Notes under the pieces: generated by a model
Database searches by the model: none
What the model saw: only the letters and a program-made list of their open reading frames with translations
What the model was told of the DNA's origin: nothing
Program-made: the position numbers and the translations under genes
Shown: positions 1 through 6,213 of the stretch, piece by piece
Position numbering within the stretch: the first letter of the stretch is position 1
Layout of the letters: each line of letters opens with the position of its first letter
NCBI GenBank assembly: GCA_017431185.1
Contig: JAFRLP010000053.1
Location: forward strand, 1-9,089
Reading direction: 5' to 3'
Source: Victivallales bacterium
GTDB lineage: Bacteria > Verrucomicrobiota > Lentisphaeria > Oligosphaerales > Oligosphaeraceae
Length of the DNA: 9,089 bases

Positions 1-1101
1 ACCTTCCCGCCAGGCGCGAGAATCACCCACTATCCCAAGGCTGGCCGTCTTGTGGTCTGCAACACCCCCGAGAACCTGAACAAGGTCGAGAAGATTCTGC
101 AGGAACTCAACATCACTCCGCGTCAGGTGTCGATTGAGGCGAAGGTCGTGGAAATTGAACAGACCACATTGAACACCCTGGGTTTTGACTGGTCGTTCCT
201 GGCCGGCACCACCACCTACAACTCGGCGGATGCGTCCCACTCGAACCATTATCTGACCCGCAGCAACAATGACGCCCGCCACACATCCAGCACGGGTATC
301 GGCAAGGCCTCCTCCAGTTTCCAGTTGGGTCTGGGCAAGGAGACCACCTCTCTCACCAATGGCATCCGCTTTGCCACGGACTTTTTTGCGGACATGGTGG
401 ATGACTCGCTGTTCAATGTCTATTCCATCATCGGAAACTACGCTTTCAACACCGTCATCCATGCGCTGGAGCAGGAAGGGCAGTCGGATGTGTTGTCCGC
501 ACCGAAGGTCACCACGATTTCCGGCAACACGGCGCAGATCAAGGTTGTGACGGTTCGCTATTTCCCGCAAAGCTGGTCCGAACCTGAAATCACGACAGGC
601 TCCGGCGACAACGCCTCTGACTCCTACACGCCTTCCACCCCGCAGGACTTCGAGGCCATGGATATCGGTGTTCTGCTGGACGTCACCCCGACGGTCTCCT
701 CGGATGGCTACTCCATCGACATGGATGTCTGGCCGCAGGTCGTTGATTTCCTGGGCTACGACACCTCCTTCAACACTGTGCAGATCATCAATGGCAAGGA
801 ATACGAGATGAAGACAGGCATGATGCCCATCCTGTCCAAGCGTGAGGCGAGAACGAAGGTTGTGGTTTGGGATGGTGAGACGATTGTCCTCGGCGGCATG
901 ATTCAGGAGCGAATGGAAAAATATGAAGACCGTGTGCCTTTCCTGGGACGTCTGCCCTTCCTGGGCAAGCTCTTCACCTCCACTGGTGAGAAATCGGTCA
1001 AGACAAATCTGCTGATTTTCGTGAACGCTCGTCTTGTGACGCCTGCGGGCATCCCCATCCGTCCCAACGATATGCGTGGTCTGCCTGACTTCAGGCACTA
1101 G
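1..1101 (+). CDS. Secretin, GspD/PilQ family (5' partial)
   Basis: This is the C-terminal part of an outer-membrane secretin, the ring channel of type II secretion or type IV pilus systems. The frame is open from base 1, so the gene starts upstream; the in-frame GTG at 52 lies inside a conserved segment and is not the start. The visible 366 residues begin with the end of an N-domain (TFPPGARITHYPKAGRLVV, then NTPENLNKVEKILQEL). They continue with the VSIEAKVVEIEQ strand that opens the secretin domain. Near the end are VVVWDGETIVLGGMI and the diagnostic VPFLGRLPFLGKLF signature, followed by a TNLLIFVNARLV strand. A Ser/Thr/Asn-rich insertion sits at about residues 65-110. An Amuc_1098-like pilus secretin of PVC bacteria is a reasonable alternative name. 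The family is certain, but pilus versus type II secretion cannot be decided here. Transcription probably ends at the hairpin at 1153. Confidence 0.93.
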   Translation, partial: TFPPGARITHYPKAGRLVVCNTPENLNKVEKILQELNITPRQVSIEAKVVEIEQTTLNTLGFDWSFLAGTTTYNSADASHSNHYLTRSNNDARHTSSTGIGKASSSFQLGLGKETTSLTNGIRFATDFFADMVDDSLFNVYSIIGNYAFNTVIHALEQEGQSDVLSAPKVTTISGNTAQIKVVTVRYFPQSWSEPEITTGSGDNASDSYTPSTPQDFEAMDIGVLLDVTPTVSSDGYSIDMDVWPQVVDFLGYDTSFNTVQIINGKEYEMKTGMMPILSKREARTKVVVWDGETIVLGGMIQERMEKYEDRVPFLGRLPFLGKLFTSTGEKSVKTNLLIFVNARLVTPAGIPIRPNDMRGLPDFRH

Positions 1102-1152
1102 TGGCTATCTTCACGTTTCTGGCCGTCCTCGTTTGACGGCGCGGCATTTCAG

Positions 1153-1191
1153 GCGTGCAATGCTTTTTCGCATTGCACGTCTTTTTGTTTT
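1153..1191 (+). terminator. Intrinsic terminator after the secretin gene
   Basis: A perfect 10-bp stem (CGTGCAATGC at 1154-1163 with GCATTGCACG at 1170-1179) encloses a 6-nt TTTTTC loop. It is followed by the T-rich tract TCTTTTTGTTTT. The T tract is only on the + side, so it should stop the secretin transcript. It should not efficiently stop transcripts arriving from dsbD on the - strand. Confidence 0.9.
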
Positions 1192-1226
1192 AACGCGCCC
1201 GCCGTGTGCGTGACTACTTCAATCAA

Positions 1227-2753
1227 TTATGGGAACAGCAGGAAATAGGTGGGCACGCCAGTGATATGGAAATGGGTGGCCAGTTCAGTCGCGATGGCAT
1301 CCTGGGGATTGTCGGCGCGCAAGGCGACCTTTGACCATGGTTGCATCATTTTCTGGACGGACTTGTCCCGAAAGGTGGTGGCCTCCATCGCCGCGCAGGA
1401 TTTGCAGGCGAGGCCAGTGAACTCCAGAAACAGCGGGGTGCGGTTTGCCCGCGAGTCCGCAATGGCCTCCTCCATGGTGGTGTGCCAGCCCTCCTTGACA
1501 ATTTCCTGAGGCGGGGCGAACTGCCGCCAGGCAGTCCAGGCGTACCAGGCCGCGAACAGCAGGATTAGCGCGCCGAACATGGCGCGGATTTTTATCATCC
1601 ATGCTCCAGGGCGGGGAACGCGCCCTATTCCCGCCCCCAGAATGGGCCAGGGCAATGCCATGCCAAGTCCCAGCAGGAAGGGCAAGGCCAACGCGCTGCG
1701 GAAACCTTGCGCGTAGGCGGAACTGGATAGCAGCAGAGTCCATATCAGGACTGGAGCCACGCAGGCGCCAGCCAGTATGGCGGAGAGGGCTCCCAGCAGG
1801 AAAATGCCTGTGAGACTGCCAGCCTGGGCGGTTCCGCGCCATCGGGAGAGGTCAATGTGGAAGCAATCGAACATGGCGAGGGCGAGAAGCAGAAAGATTG
1901 CGCAGACAGCAAGGTTGAACCAAGGAGAACTGTTCAGGGCGGCGAAGCGGCCGCCCGTCCGTACCGCAAAGACCCCCAGCAGACCATAGGAGAGGGCCAT
2001 GCCCAGGCCATAGAGAAGACCGCGCAGGAGGCCGGACGCCGTGGAAGTTTTGCGCGCCCCGGCGCCGATGACCAGCAGGGTGATGGGAATCATCGGCAGG
2101 ACGCAGGGAGTCAGATTGAGCAGTATCCCCAGAAGCAGGATGAGCATTCCCGCTGCCAGTGGCCCGTAGTGACGCAGGGTGCGGGACACGGGGTTGTCAT
2201 TCGTCTGGGTGGCTTGTCCAGAGGTGGCGCGTTCTGCCCAGGCGAGAAACTCCTTGGGCGAAAGGTAGCCTGCGTTGCTTGACAGCGTCACAAAGCCATC
2301 CAGCATGGAAAGGGAGTCTGCGGCGTTTGCCGCCGTGGAGGTCTGCGCGGGGGAAGCCGTGCTTGTGGATGCGTCGGCGGCCAGGGCAAAGGAGTTTGAT
2401 GCCGGAAGGTGGCAGAGACCGTCCTGGCAGCCCTGCCAGCGTAGGGTGACTGACAGGGGGGAGGGCAGGGGAGCGGTTCCCTGAATCGGGTAGCGCAGTG
2501 TGCAGTGGCCAGTGAAGGCGGCACGCTCTTCGTCAGGAAGCATGGTGGGTTGGGTGCCTTGTGGCGCGAGAGCGCGGAAGCCGGAGGGCAGTTCCAGTTC
2601 CAGCGAGTCTGCATACACATGCCCTTCCGGAACCACGGTGAAGTCCAGGACGATGCTTGGCTCGCTGTCGGTCTCCAGGCGTGGCCTGAACTCGACCAGG
2701 GGTGCGGCTGAGGCTATCAGCGGAAGAAGCAGGGCGAATATCAGTTGTTTCAT
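1227..2753 (-). CDS. dsbD: DsbD-like thiol:disulfide interchange protein, C-terminally shortened
   Basis: This inner-membrane protein would pass electrons from cytoplasmic thioredoxin to periplasmic thiol proteins. All three DsbD modules are visible in 508 residues. A signal peptide (about 1-17) leads an N-terminal immunoglobulin-like domain with the cysteine pair C109/C114 (QGCQDGLC). An Ala/Ser/Thr-rich linker (about 125-147) follows. The membrane domain (about 195-408, roughly eight helices) holds the paired cysteines C217 (TPCVLPMIP) and C331 (GACVAP). The C-terminal thioredoxin domain has C450-K-S-C453 and the cis-proline loop GVPT (P501). The protein stops at TAA just after the following strand (YFLLFP). 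The last strand and helix of the usual fold, about 30 residues, are missing. No continuation is seen in the other two frames. The ATG at 2751-2753 is chosen because it gives a clean signal peptide; no Shine-Dalgarno or convincing -35/-10 pair was found upstream. Confidence 0.93.
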   Translation of the reverse strand: MKQLIFALLLPLIASAAPLVEFRPRLETDSEPSIVLDFTVVPEGHVYADSLELELPSGFRALAPQGTQPTMLPDEERAAFTGHCTLRYPIQGTAPLPSPLSVTLRWQGCQDGLCHLPASNSFALAADASTSTASPAQTSTAANAADSLSMLDGFVTLSSNAGYLSPKEFLAWAERATSGQATQTNDNPVSRTLRHYGPLAAGMLILLLGILLNLTPCVLPMIPITLLVIGAGARKTSTASGLLRGLLYGLGMALSYGLLGVFAVRTGGRFAALNSSPWFNLAVCAIFLLLALAMFDCFHIDLSRWRGTAQAGSLTGIFLLGALSAILAGACVAPVLIWTLLLSSSAYAQGFRSALALPFLLGLGMALPWPILGAGIGRVPRPGAWMIKIRAMFGALILLFAAWYAWTAWRQFAPPQEIVKEGWHTTMEEAIADSRANRTPLFLEFTGLACKSCAAMEATTFRDKSVQKMMQPWSKVALRADNPQDAIATELATHFHITGVPTYFLLFP

Positions 2754-2792
2754 GGCGGTGGCGGTTGAATGGGGGTGTCCATGGCGGCAGCT

Positions 2793-2818
2793 CCGTCAAC
2801 ACACGAAGGAAACACGCT
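2793..2818 (+). repeat. Degenerate copy of the 46-bp repeat family
   Basis: This segment matches the 3' part of the repeat at 7782-7808. By eye, 23 of 27 aligned columns are identical, with one gap and three substitutions. The shared core is CCGTCAACACA, then AGGAAAC. The GC hairpin present in the right-hand copies is eroded here (GGCGGCAGCT remains just upstream). It lies between the divergent dsbD and pseudopilin genes, about 40 bp upstream of the dsbD start. Confidence 0.6.
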
Positions 2819-2933
2819 TGTGGCGCGTCTGCAGTACGGGGCACGCATCTTAGGTAATATAATGCCAGTATATGTTTTTTTCTGCCGTGGACAGTGCAGT
2901 CGTGATGTTCGGCTTCTTTTCAAAACGACACTT

Positions 2934-2970
2934 TGAACGAAAAGTCAAGTTAACTGAACGGAATATCAAG
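2934..2970 (+). promoter_or_regulatory. Putative AraC-type operator: two direct half-sites 21 bp apart
   Basis: Two 16-bp direct repeats, TGAACGAAAAGTCAAG (2934-2949) and TGAACGGAATATCAAG (2955-2970), agree at 13 of 16 positions. Their starts are 21 bp apart, two helical turns. The second copy ends where a -35 hexamer would lie for the -10 at 2992, and that -35 (AGGTGA) is poor. Direct half-sites on one DNA face, the inner one abutting -35, are the known layout for activation by AraC-family proteins. The regulator encoded at 7957 is the obvious candidate; this link is inferred. Confidence 0.6.
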
Positions 2971-2988
2971 GTGAAATCCGCTGAAAAG

Positions 2989-2997
2989 TGGTATAAT
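2989..2997 (+). promoter_or_regulatory. Extended -10 promoter of the pseudopilin operon
   Basis: TGGTATAAT is a perfect extended -10 (TGn plus consensus TATAAT). It places transcription start near 3004, about 43 nt before the ATG. The -35 region at 17-bp spacing matches consensus at only two positions, which suggests dependence on an activator bound at the direct repeat just upstream. Confidence 0.65.
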
Positions 2998-3034
2998 TAT
3001 TATCGATTTCCATAGTTTCCCAGAATGTTGAAAA

Positions 3035-3040
3035 AAGGAG
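3035..3040 (+). promoter_or_regulatory. Ribosome binding site of the pseudopilin-like gene
   Basis: AAGGAG lies 6 nt before the ATG at 3047 and supports that start. It is the best Shine-Dalgarno of the operon. Confidence 0.8.
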
Positions 3041-3046
3041 CCGTCC

Positions 3047-3754
3047 ATGAAAACTCGTCGTAATCTCTTCACGCTCGTCGAATTGCTCGTCGTCATCGCC
3101 ATCATCGCGATACTTGCCGCGATGCTTTTGCCTGCCTTGGGCAAGGCACGGGAAAAGGCCAGGTCCATCAGCTGCGTCAACAAATGCAAGCAGATGGGGC
3201 TGGGCTTCCAGCTTTATGCGGACGCCAATGACGAGAACATCTGCCCAGAAGTGCTGGTCAAGCCCAATGTCGCCTACTGGACTTGGTTCATGCTTCTCAA
3301 GCCATATACCAGCGCTGACCTGAAATTCTTCGCCTGTCCCTCAGCCGCAAATCCCATTTGGACGCTGGCCAACTGCAACAGCTGGGGGCTGATCACCAAG
3401 AGCCAGGATGAACTTGGCGTTGACCGGTCCCAGGTCTATTGCACCTATGGCATGGCGCATGGGCTTTCCTGCTACGCCTATACCGCTGTTGGACAGAAAC
3501 TTCAGCACACGCTGGCTCAACTCAAGTCCCACAGTGCAACCATTCTGCTTACCGACGAGGGCATTGACCGCATTGCGGGCACAGAGCGTAGCCGCCACGG
3601 CAAAACCGCACTTCCCCTGAATGACTGCTATCGGCACGCGAACCGCAGCAATGTCCTGCTTCTGGACGGACATGTCGAGTCGCACATCAACACGGAGCGC
3701 ATTGCCAAGGATGGCACAAACTTCATTTGGGCTGAGGATGGAATCACCTATTGA
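3047..3754 (+). CDS. Pseudopilin-like protein with prepilin N-terminus and H-x9-DG motif
   Basis: This 235-residue protein has a type IV prepilin/type II pseudopilin N-terminus. A short basic leader (MKTRRNL) precedes FTLVELLVV and a hydrophobic helix running to about residue 30. Glu12 is the +5 Glu if cleavage precedes Phe8. The usual Gly at -1 is absent (Leu7). [18 protein letters not shown] segment and a globular domain follow. Near the C-terminus is H197-x9-D207-G208 ([12 protein letters not shown]), the motif of the large PVC-specific pseudopilin-like family. The protein has eight cysteines, many for its size. It is first in an operon with two carbohydrate-active genes, which is common for this family in Lentisphaerota. 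Its actual role is unknown; surface display, substrate binding or secretion support are possible. It is exported or membrane-anchored if processed by a prepilin peptidase. Confidence 0.9.
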   Translation: MKTRRNLFTLVELLVVIAIIAILAAMLLPALGKAREKARSISCVNKCKQMGLGFQLYADANDENICPEVLVKPNVAYWTWFMLLKPYTSADLKFFACPSAANPIWTLANCNSWGLITKSQDELGVDRSQVYCTYGMAHGLSCYAYTAVGQKLQHTLAQLKSHSATILLTDEGIDRIAGTERSRHGKTALPLNDCYRHANRSNVLLLDGHVESHINTERIAKDGTNFIWAEDGITY

Positions 3755-3759
3755 GCCGC

Positions 3760-3766
3760 AGGGGGT
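3760..3766 (+). promoter_or_regulatory. Ribosome binding site deciding the start of the DUF6259 gene
   Basis: AGGGGGT lies between the upstream stop codon and two in-frame ATGs at 3767 and 3773. It is 1 nt from the first, too close, and about 7 nt from the second. The second ATG is therefore preferred. Confidence 0.55.
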
Positions 3767-3772
3767 ATGCAA

Positions 3773-6205
3773 ATGTCCTGCCTGTCCAAGCATGTTTGGC
3801 TCTTCCTGGTGGGTTGCCTGTTGTGCGTCGCCTGGTGCGCGGCGGAGACCATTGACTCGCCGCAGGAGGTCGGTCTCCGCAACAGCCTGGTCGAAATCTC
3901 CTTTGACAAGGCGGACTATTCGCTTCGTCGCATTCGGGACAGAATAAGGGGCGTGGATTATGTCCATCGGCCAGGCGGCACGCTGTTCAGCCTGACCTTT
4001 GGCTTCTTCACCACTGACCAATGGCGGACAACGACGGACTTCACCATCACGGGTAAATCCGCTTCGTCGCGCCGTCATGAATGGAGCGCCACGGAGAGGG
4101 CCGAGGTGCTGCGGCTATATCTGGACTGCGGACCGCTGGATATTCGCGGAGCGCGTTCTGAACTATGCATAACGGGTGCATTGCCCCACGGCAGTCCCCT
4201 GACTTTCTGGAATCTGGAGGTGGACAACCATTCGGGAACCCCGCTGAAGGAAGTGCGTTTCCCGTTGCTGGACGGATTGGCCTCAAGCGCGAAAGGCAGC
4301 GAACTGACGGATTATGTCGCCGTCCCCCTTTACAATGGCGCGCGCTACGCCAGCCCCCGAAAAAAACTGGTCACGGGGCAGGAGATGAGCAACTATCCCA
4401 TGTCGGGCGGTCTGACGTTCCAAATGCTCTTTTATGGGGATGGGCAGGGCGGCGGGCTCTACTTTGCGGCGCATGACCCTGGCAGTTTCCACAAGACCTT
4501 CGATTGCCGCCCCAGCGGGGACGATACCTTTCGGATGACTGGGATTCACTATGCCGAGTCGGACCCGACGCGGATCATGTGGGATTTCCGGCGCCCGCAT
4601 GACGACGGCACCCCCATCGGCAAATGGCGTCTGCCGTATCCCGTCGTGGTTGGTGCAGTCCAGGGGGACTGGTATGATGCGTGCAAACTCTACCGTGCCT
4701 GGACATTGGGGAATGACCGATGGAGGCCTTTTTCGCGGCGAAAAGATGTTTCAGAGCGTTTCCGCAGCGAAATCATGCTCATCCGCGCCGATTGGGGACG
4801 GCCCGCGCACCCCATTCGTGCCATGGTGGACGGGCGGCCCAACCAGTCGCCGGAATTCGTGGCGGACTGTCGGCGGGCGATGGACGAGGCGGTCAGGCGG
4901 CATCTGGAACTCCAGGATGCGCTGGAGACCAAAGTCGCCACCCATTTTTACATGTGGTACAAGGCTGGCGAGCATGACCTGCTCTATCCGGACTATTTTC
5001 CCGCCTTGCCAGGGGTGAAGGAGGGGTTTGCCCGGATCCGGGCCGCCGGCGGTGCGGTGATGCCTTATGTGCAGGCTCTGCTTTTCGACAGCGCGGCGCC
5101 GCAGTTCGAGCAGGCCAGGCCTTACTTCAAACTGGGGTTGGATGGCCAGATTGTCAATCCTGGCAAACAGGGGCTTGGCTTGCTGCGCAAAAGCGGCGGC
5201 TGGGGAGGAATGTGCTTTGCGACGGAGTGGTGGCAGGATTTTCTGACCGGGGTTTACCGTACTCTGAAAGAGGAGTATTCCTGTGACTCCTGCTACCTTG
5301 ACCTGCTCTACAGTTCCCAGAGTTTCTGCTTTGACCATCGCCATGGCCATACCATCCCTGGCGGAAATTTCTTTGGCCAGGGCGCGCTGGCGCTCACCAA
5401 AAAGGTGAAGGGGCTTTACCCGCCAGGAGAGGCGTTTCTGATGGGCGAGAATCTGGGGGAGAGTTACATTGGCGTGGTTGATGCGCAGTTGGTCATGCTT
5501 CCTGAAAACGACCCGCACACGCTCCCGATGTTCACTTCGGTTTACAGTGACCGTGTCAGCCTGGTTGGAGTCTATGACACGGTGGATTCCGCCCTTTGCT
5601 TCGAATTGGCTGCGGGGAGGATGTTCTACCTTCATAACGACGCCCTGAAGTTGCACGGGATAAACATGCCGCTGCTCAAGCGTTTGGTTCATGCCAGGCG
5701 AGCGGCGCTGGATTATCTGCATGACGGTGAGCAACTGCGCTCCCCTGACATGTCGCGGTGTGCGACAGTCAGGACAAAATGGCGCGTTCCACTCAAGGGA
5801 AAGGATGTGGAGTATGAGGTGCCCGCCGTGTTTGCCAGCGCATGGCGCAGTCCCAGGGGCGGACTGGCGTTTGTCTTTGCCAACCACACGTCGGGCGAGC
5901 AAAACGTCGCCTTTCCCTGGAATGAGCGTGACTGGGGGTATGCGCCTGGCCTGACCGTTGCCCGAAGCGAGTGCGTGAACGGCAATTGGGGAAAGGCCTT
6001 CAGGTTTGTCCTTCCCCGTGAGTTTGCCATGACGGTGCCGCCGTCCTCCGCAGTGGTTGTTCAGCTGGTCGGCGTAAAACCGTGTCAGCCGTCGTTGGGA
6101 GTCTTTTCACGTGTGGCGGAAGGGGCGGAAAACGGCTGCGGCCCTCGTGGAGTGTCTGAGGATTCGCGTTTTAACCCCGACAATGAGATTTATCGGTCTC
6201 GCTGA
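3773..6205 (+). CDS. Secreted DUF6259-type glycoside-hydrolase-like protein
   Basis: This is a large exported protein of 810 residues from the ATG at 3773, or 812 from 3767. The signal peptide is about 1-25 (FLVGCLLCVAWCAA, cleavage likely before ETID). There is no valid lipobox because Trp precedes the Cys. The first ~290 residues look like a beta-sandwich of the mutarotase-like kind. Next come GDWYDACKLYRAW (298 on) and a probable TIM barrel (about 310-600). Its family-like features are YLDLLYSS with D510, CFDHRHGH (519-526) and MGENLGE with E559. D510 and E559 are candidate catalytic acids, inferred from their positions at strand ends. A C-terminal beta domain (about 640-765) and a Cys/Gly-containing tail complete it. 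DUF6259 proteins are thought to be glycosidases related to the GH101/GH36 barrel families, but the substrate is unknown. The start lies 18 nt after the pseudopilin stop, so they are co-transcribed. Some 14 cysteines remain in the mature chain. Confidence 0.82.
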   Translation: MSCLSKHVWLFLVGCLLCVAWCAAETIDSPQEVGLRNSLVEISFDKADYSLRRIRDRIRGVDYVHRPGGTLFSLTFGFFTTDQWRTTTDFTITGKSASSRRHEWSATERAEVLRLYLDCGPLDIRGARSELCITGALPHGSPLTFWNLEVDNHSGTPLKEVRFPLLDGLASSAKGSELTDYVAVPLYNGARYASPRKKLVTGQEMSNYPMSGGLTFQMLFYGDGQGGGLYFAAHDPGSFHKTFDCRPSGDDTFRMTGIHYAESDPTRIMWDFRRPHDDGTPIGKWRLPYPVVVGAVQGDWYDACKLYRAWTLGNDRWRPFSRRKDVSERFRSEIMLIRADWGRPAHPIRAMVDGRPNQSPEFVADCRRAMDEAVRRHLELQDALETKVATHFYMWYKAGEHDLLYPDYFPALPGVKEGFARIRAAGGAVMPYVQALLFDSAAPQFEQARPYFKLGLDGQIVNPGKQGLGLLRKSGGWGGMCFATEWWQDFLTGVYRTLKEEYSCDSCYLDLLYSSQSFCFDHRHGHTIPGGNFFGQGALALTKKVKGLYPPGEAFLMGENLGESYIGVVDAQLVMLPENDPHTLPMFTSVYSDRVSLVGVYDTVDSALCFELAAGRMFYLHNDALKLHGINMPLLKRLVHARRAALDYLHDGEQLRSPDMSRCATVRTKWRVPLKGKDVEYEVPAVFASAWRSPRGGLAFVFANHTSGEQNVAFPWNERDWGYAPGLTVARSECVNGNWGKAFRFVLPREFAMTVPPSSAVVVQLVGVKPCQPSLGVFSRVAEGAENGCGPRGVSEDSRFNPDNEIYRSR

Positions 6206-6213
6206 AAACTGCC

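Noticed and set aside
52..54. GTG as start of the secretin
   Set aside because: The frame is open to base 1 and the upstream residues (TFPPGARITHYPKAGRLVV) are conserved secretin sequence, so the gene is cut by the window edge.
2858..2863. TATAAT on the + strand between dsbD and the pseudopilin gene
   Set aside because: No -35-like hexamer at a usable distance, and the extended -10 at 2989 is better placed for the downstream gene.
2867..2872. TATACT on the - strand as a dsbD promoter
   Set aside because: It is a fair -10 match, but the hexamers at 16-18 bp spacing do not resemble TTGACA, so I could not support it as a feature.
3341..4078. Open frame (245 codons) on the - strand across the pseudopilin/DUF6259 junction
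   Set aside because: It spans two well-supported + genes and their junction and has no protein-like features.
4751..5902. Long open frame (383 codons) on the - strand
   Set aside because: It lies wholly opposite the DUF6259 gene, has no recognisable motif, signal or Shine-Dalgarno, and is low-complexity in Arg/Pro/His. It is a typical antisense shadow of GC-rich coding sequence.
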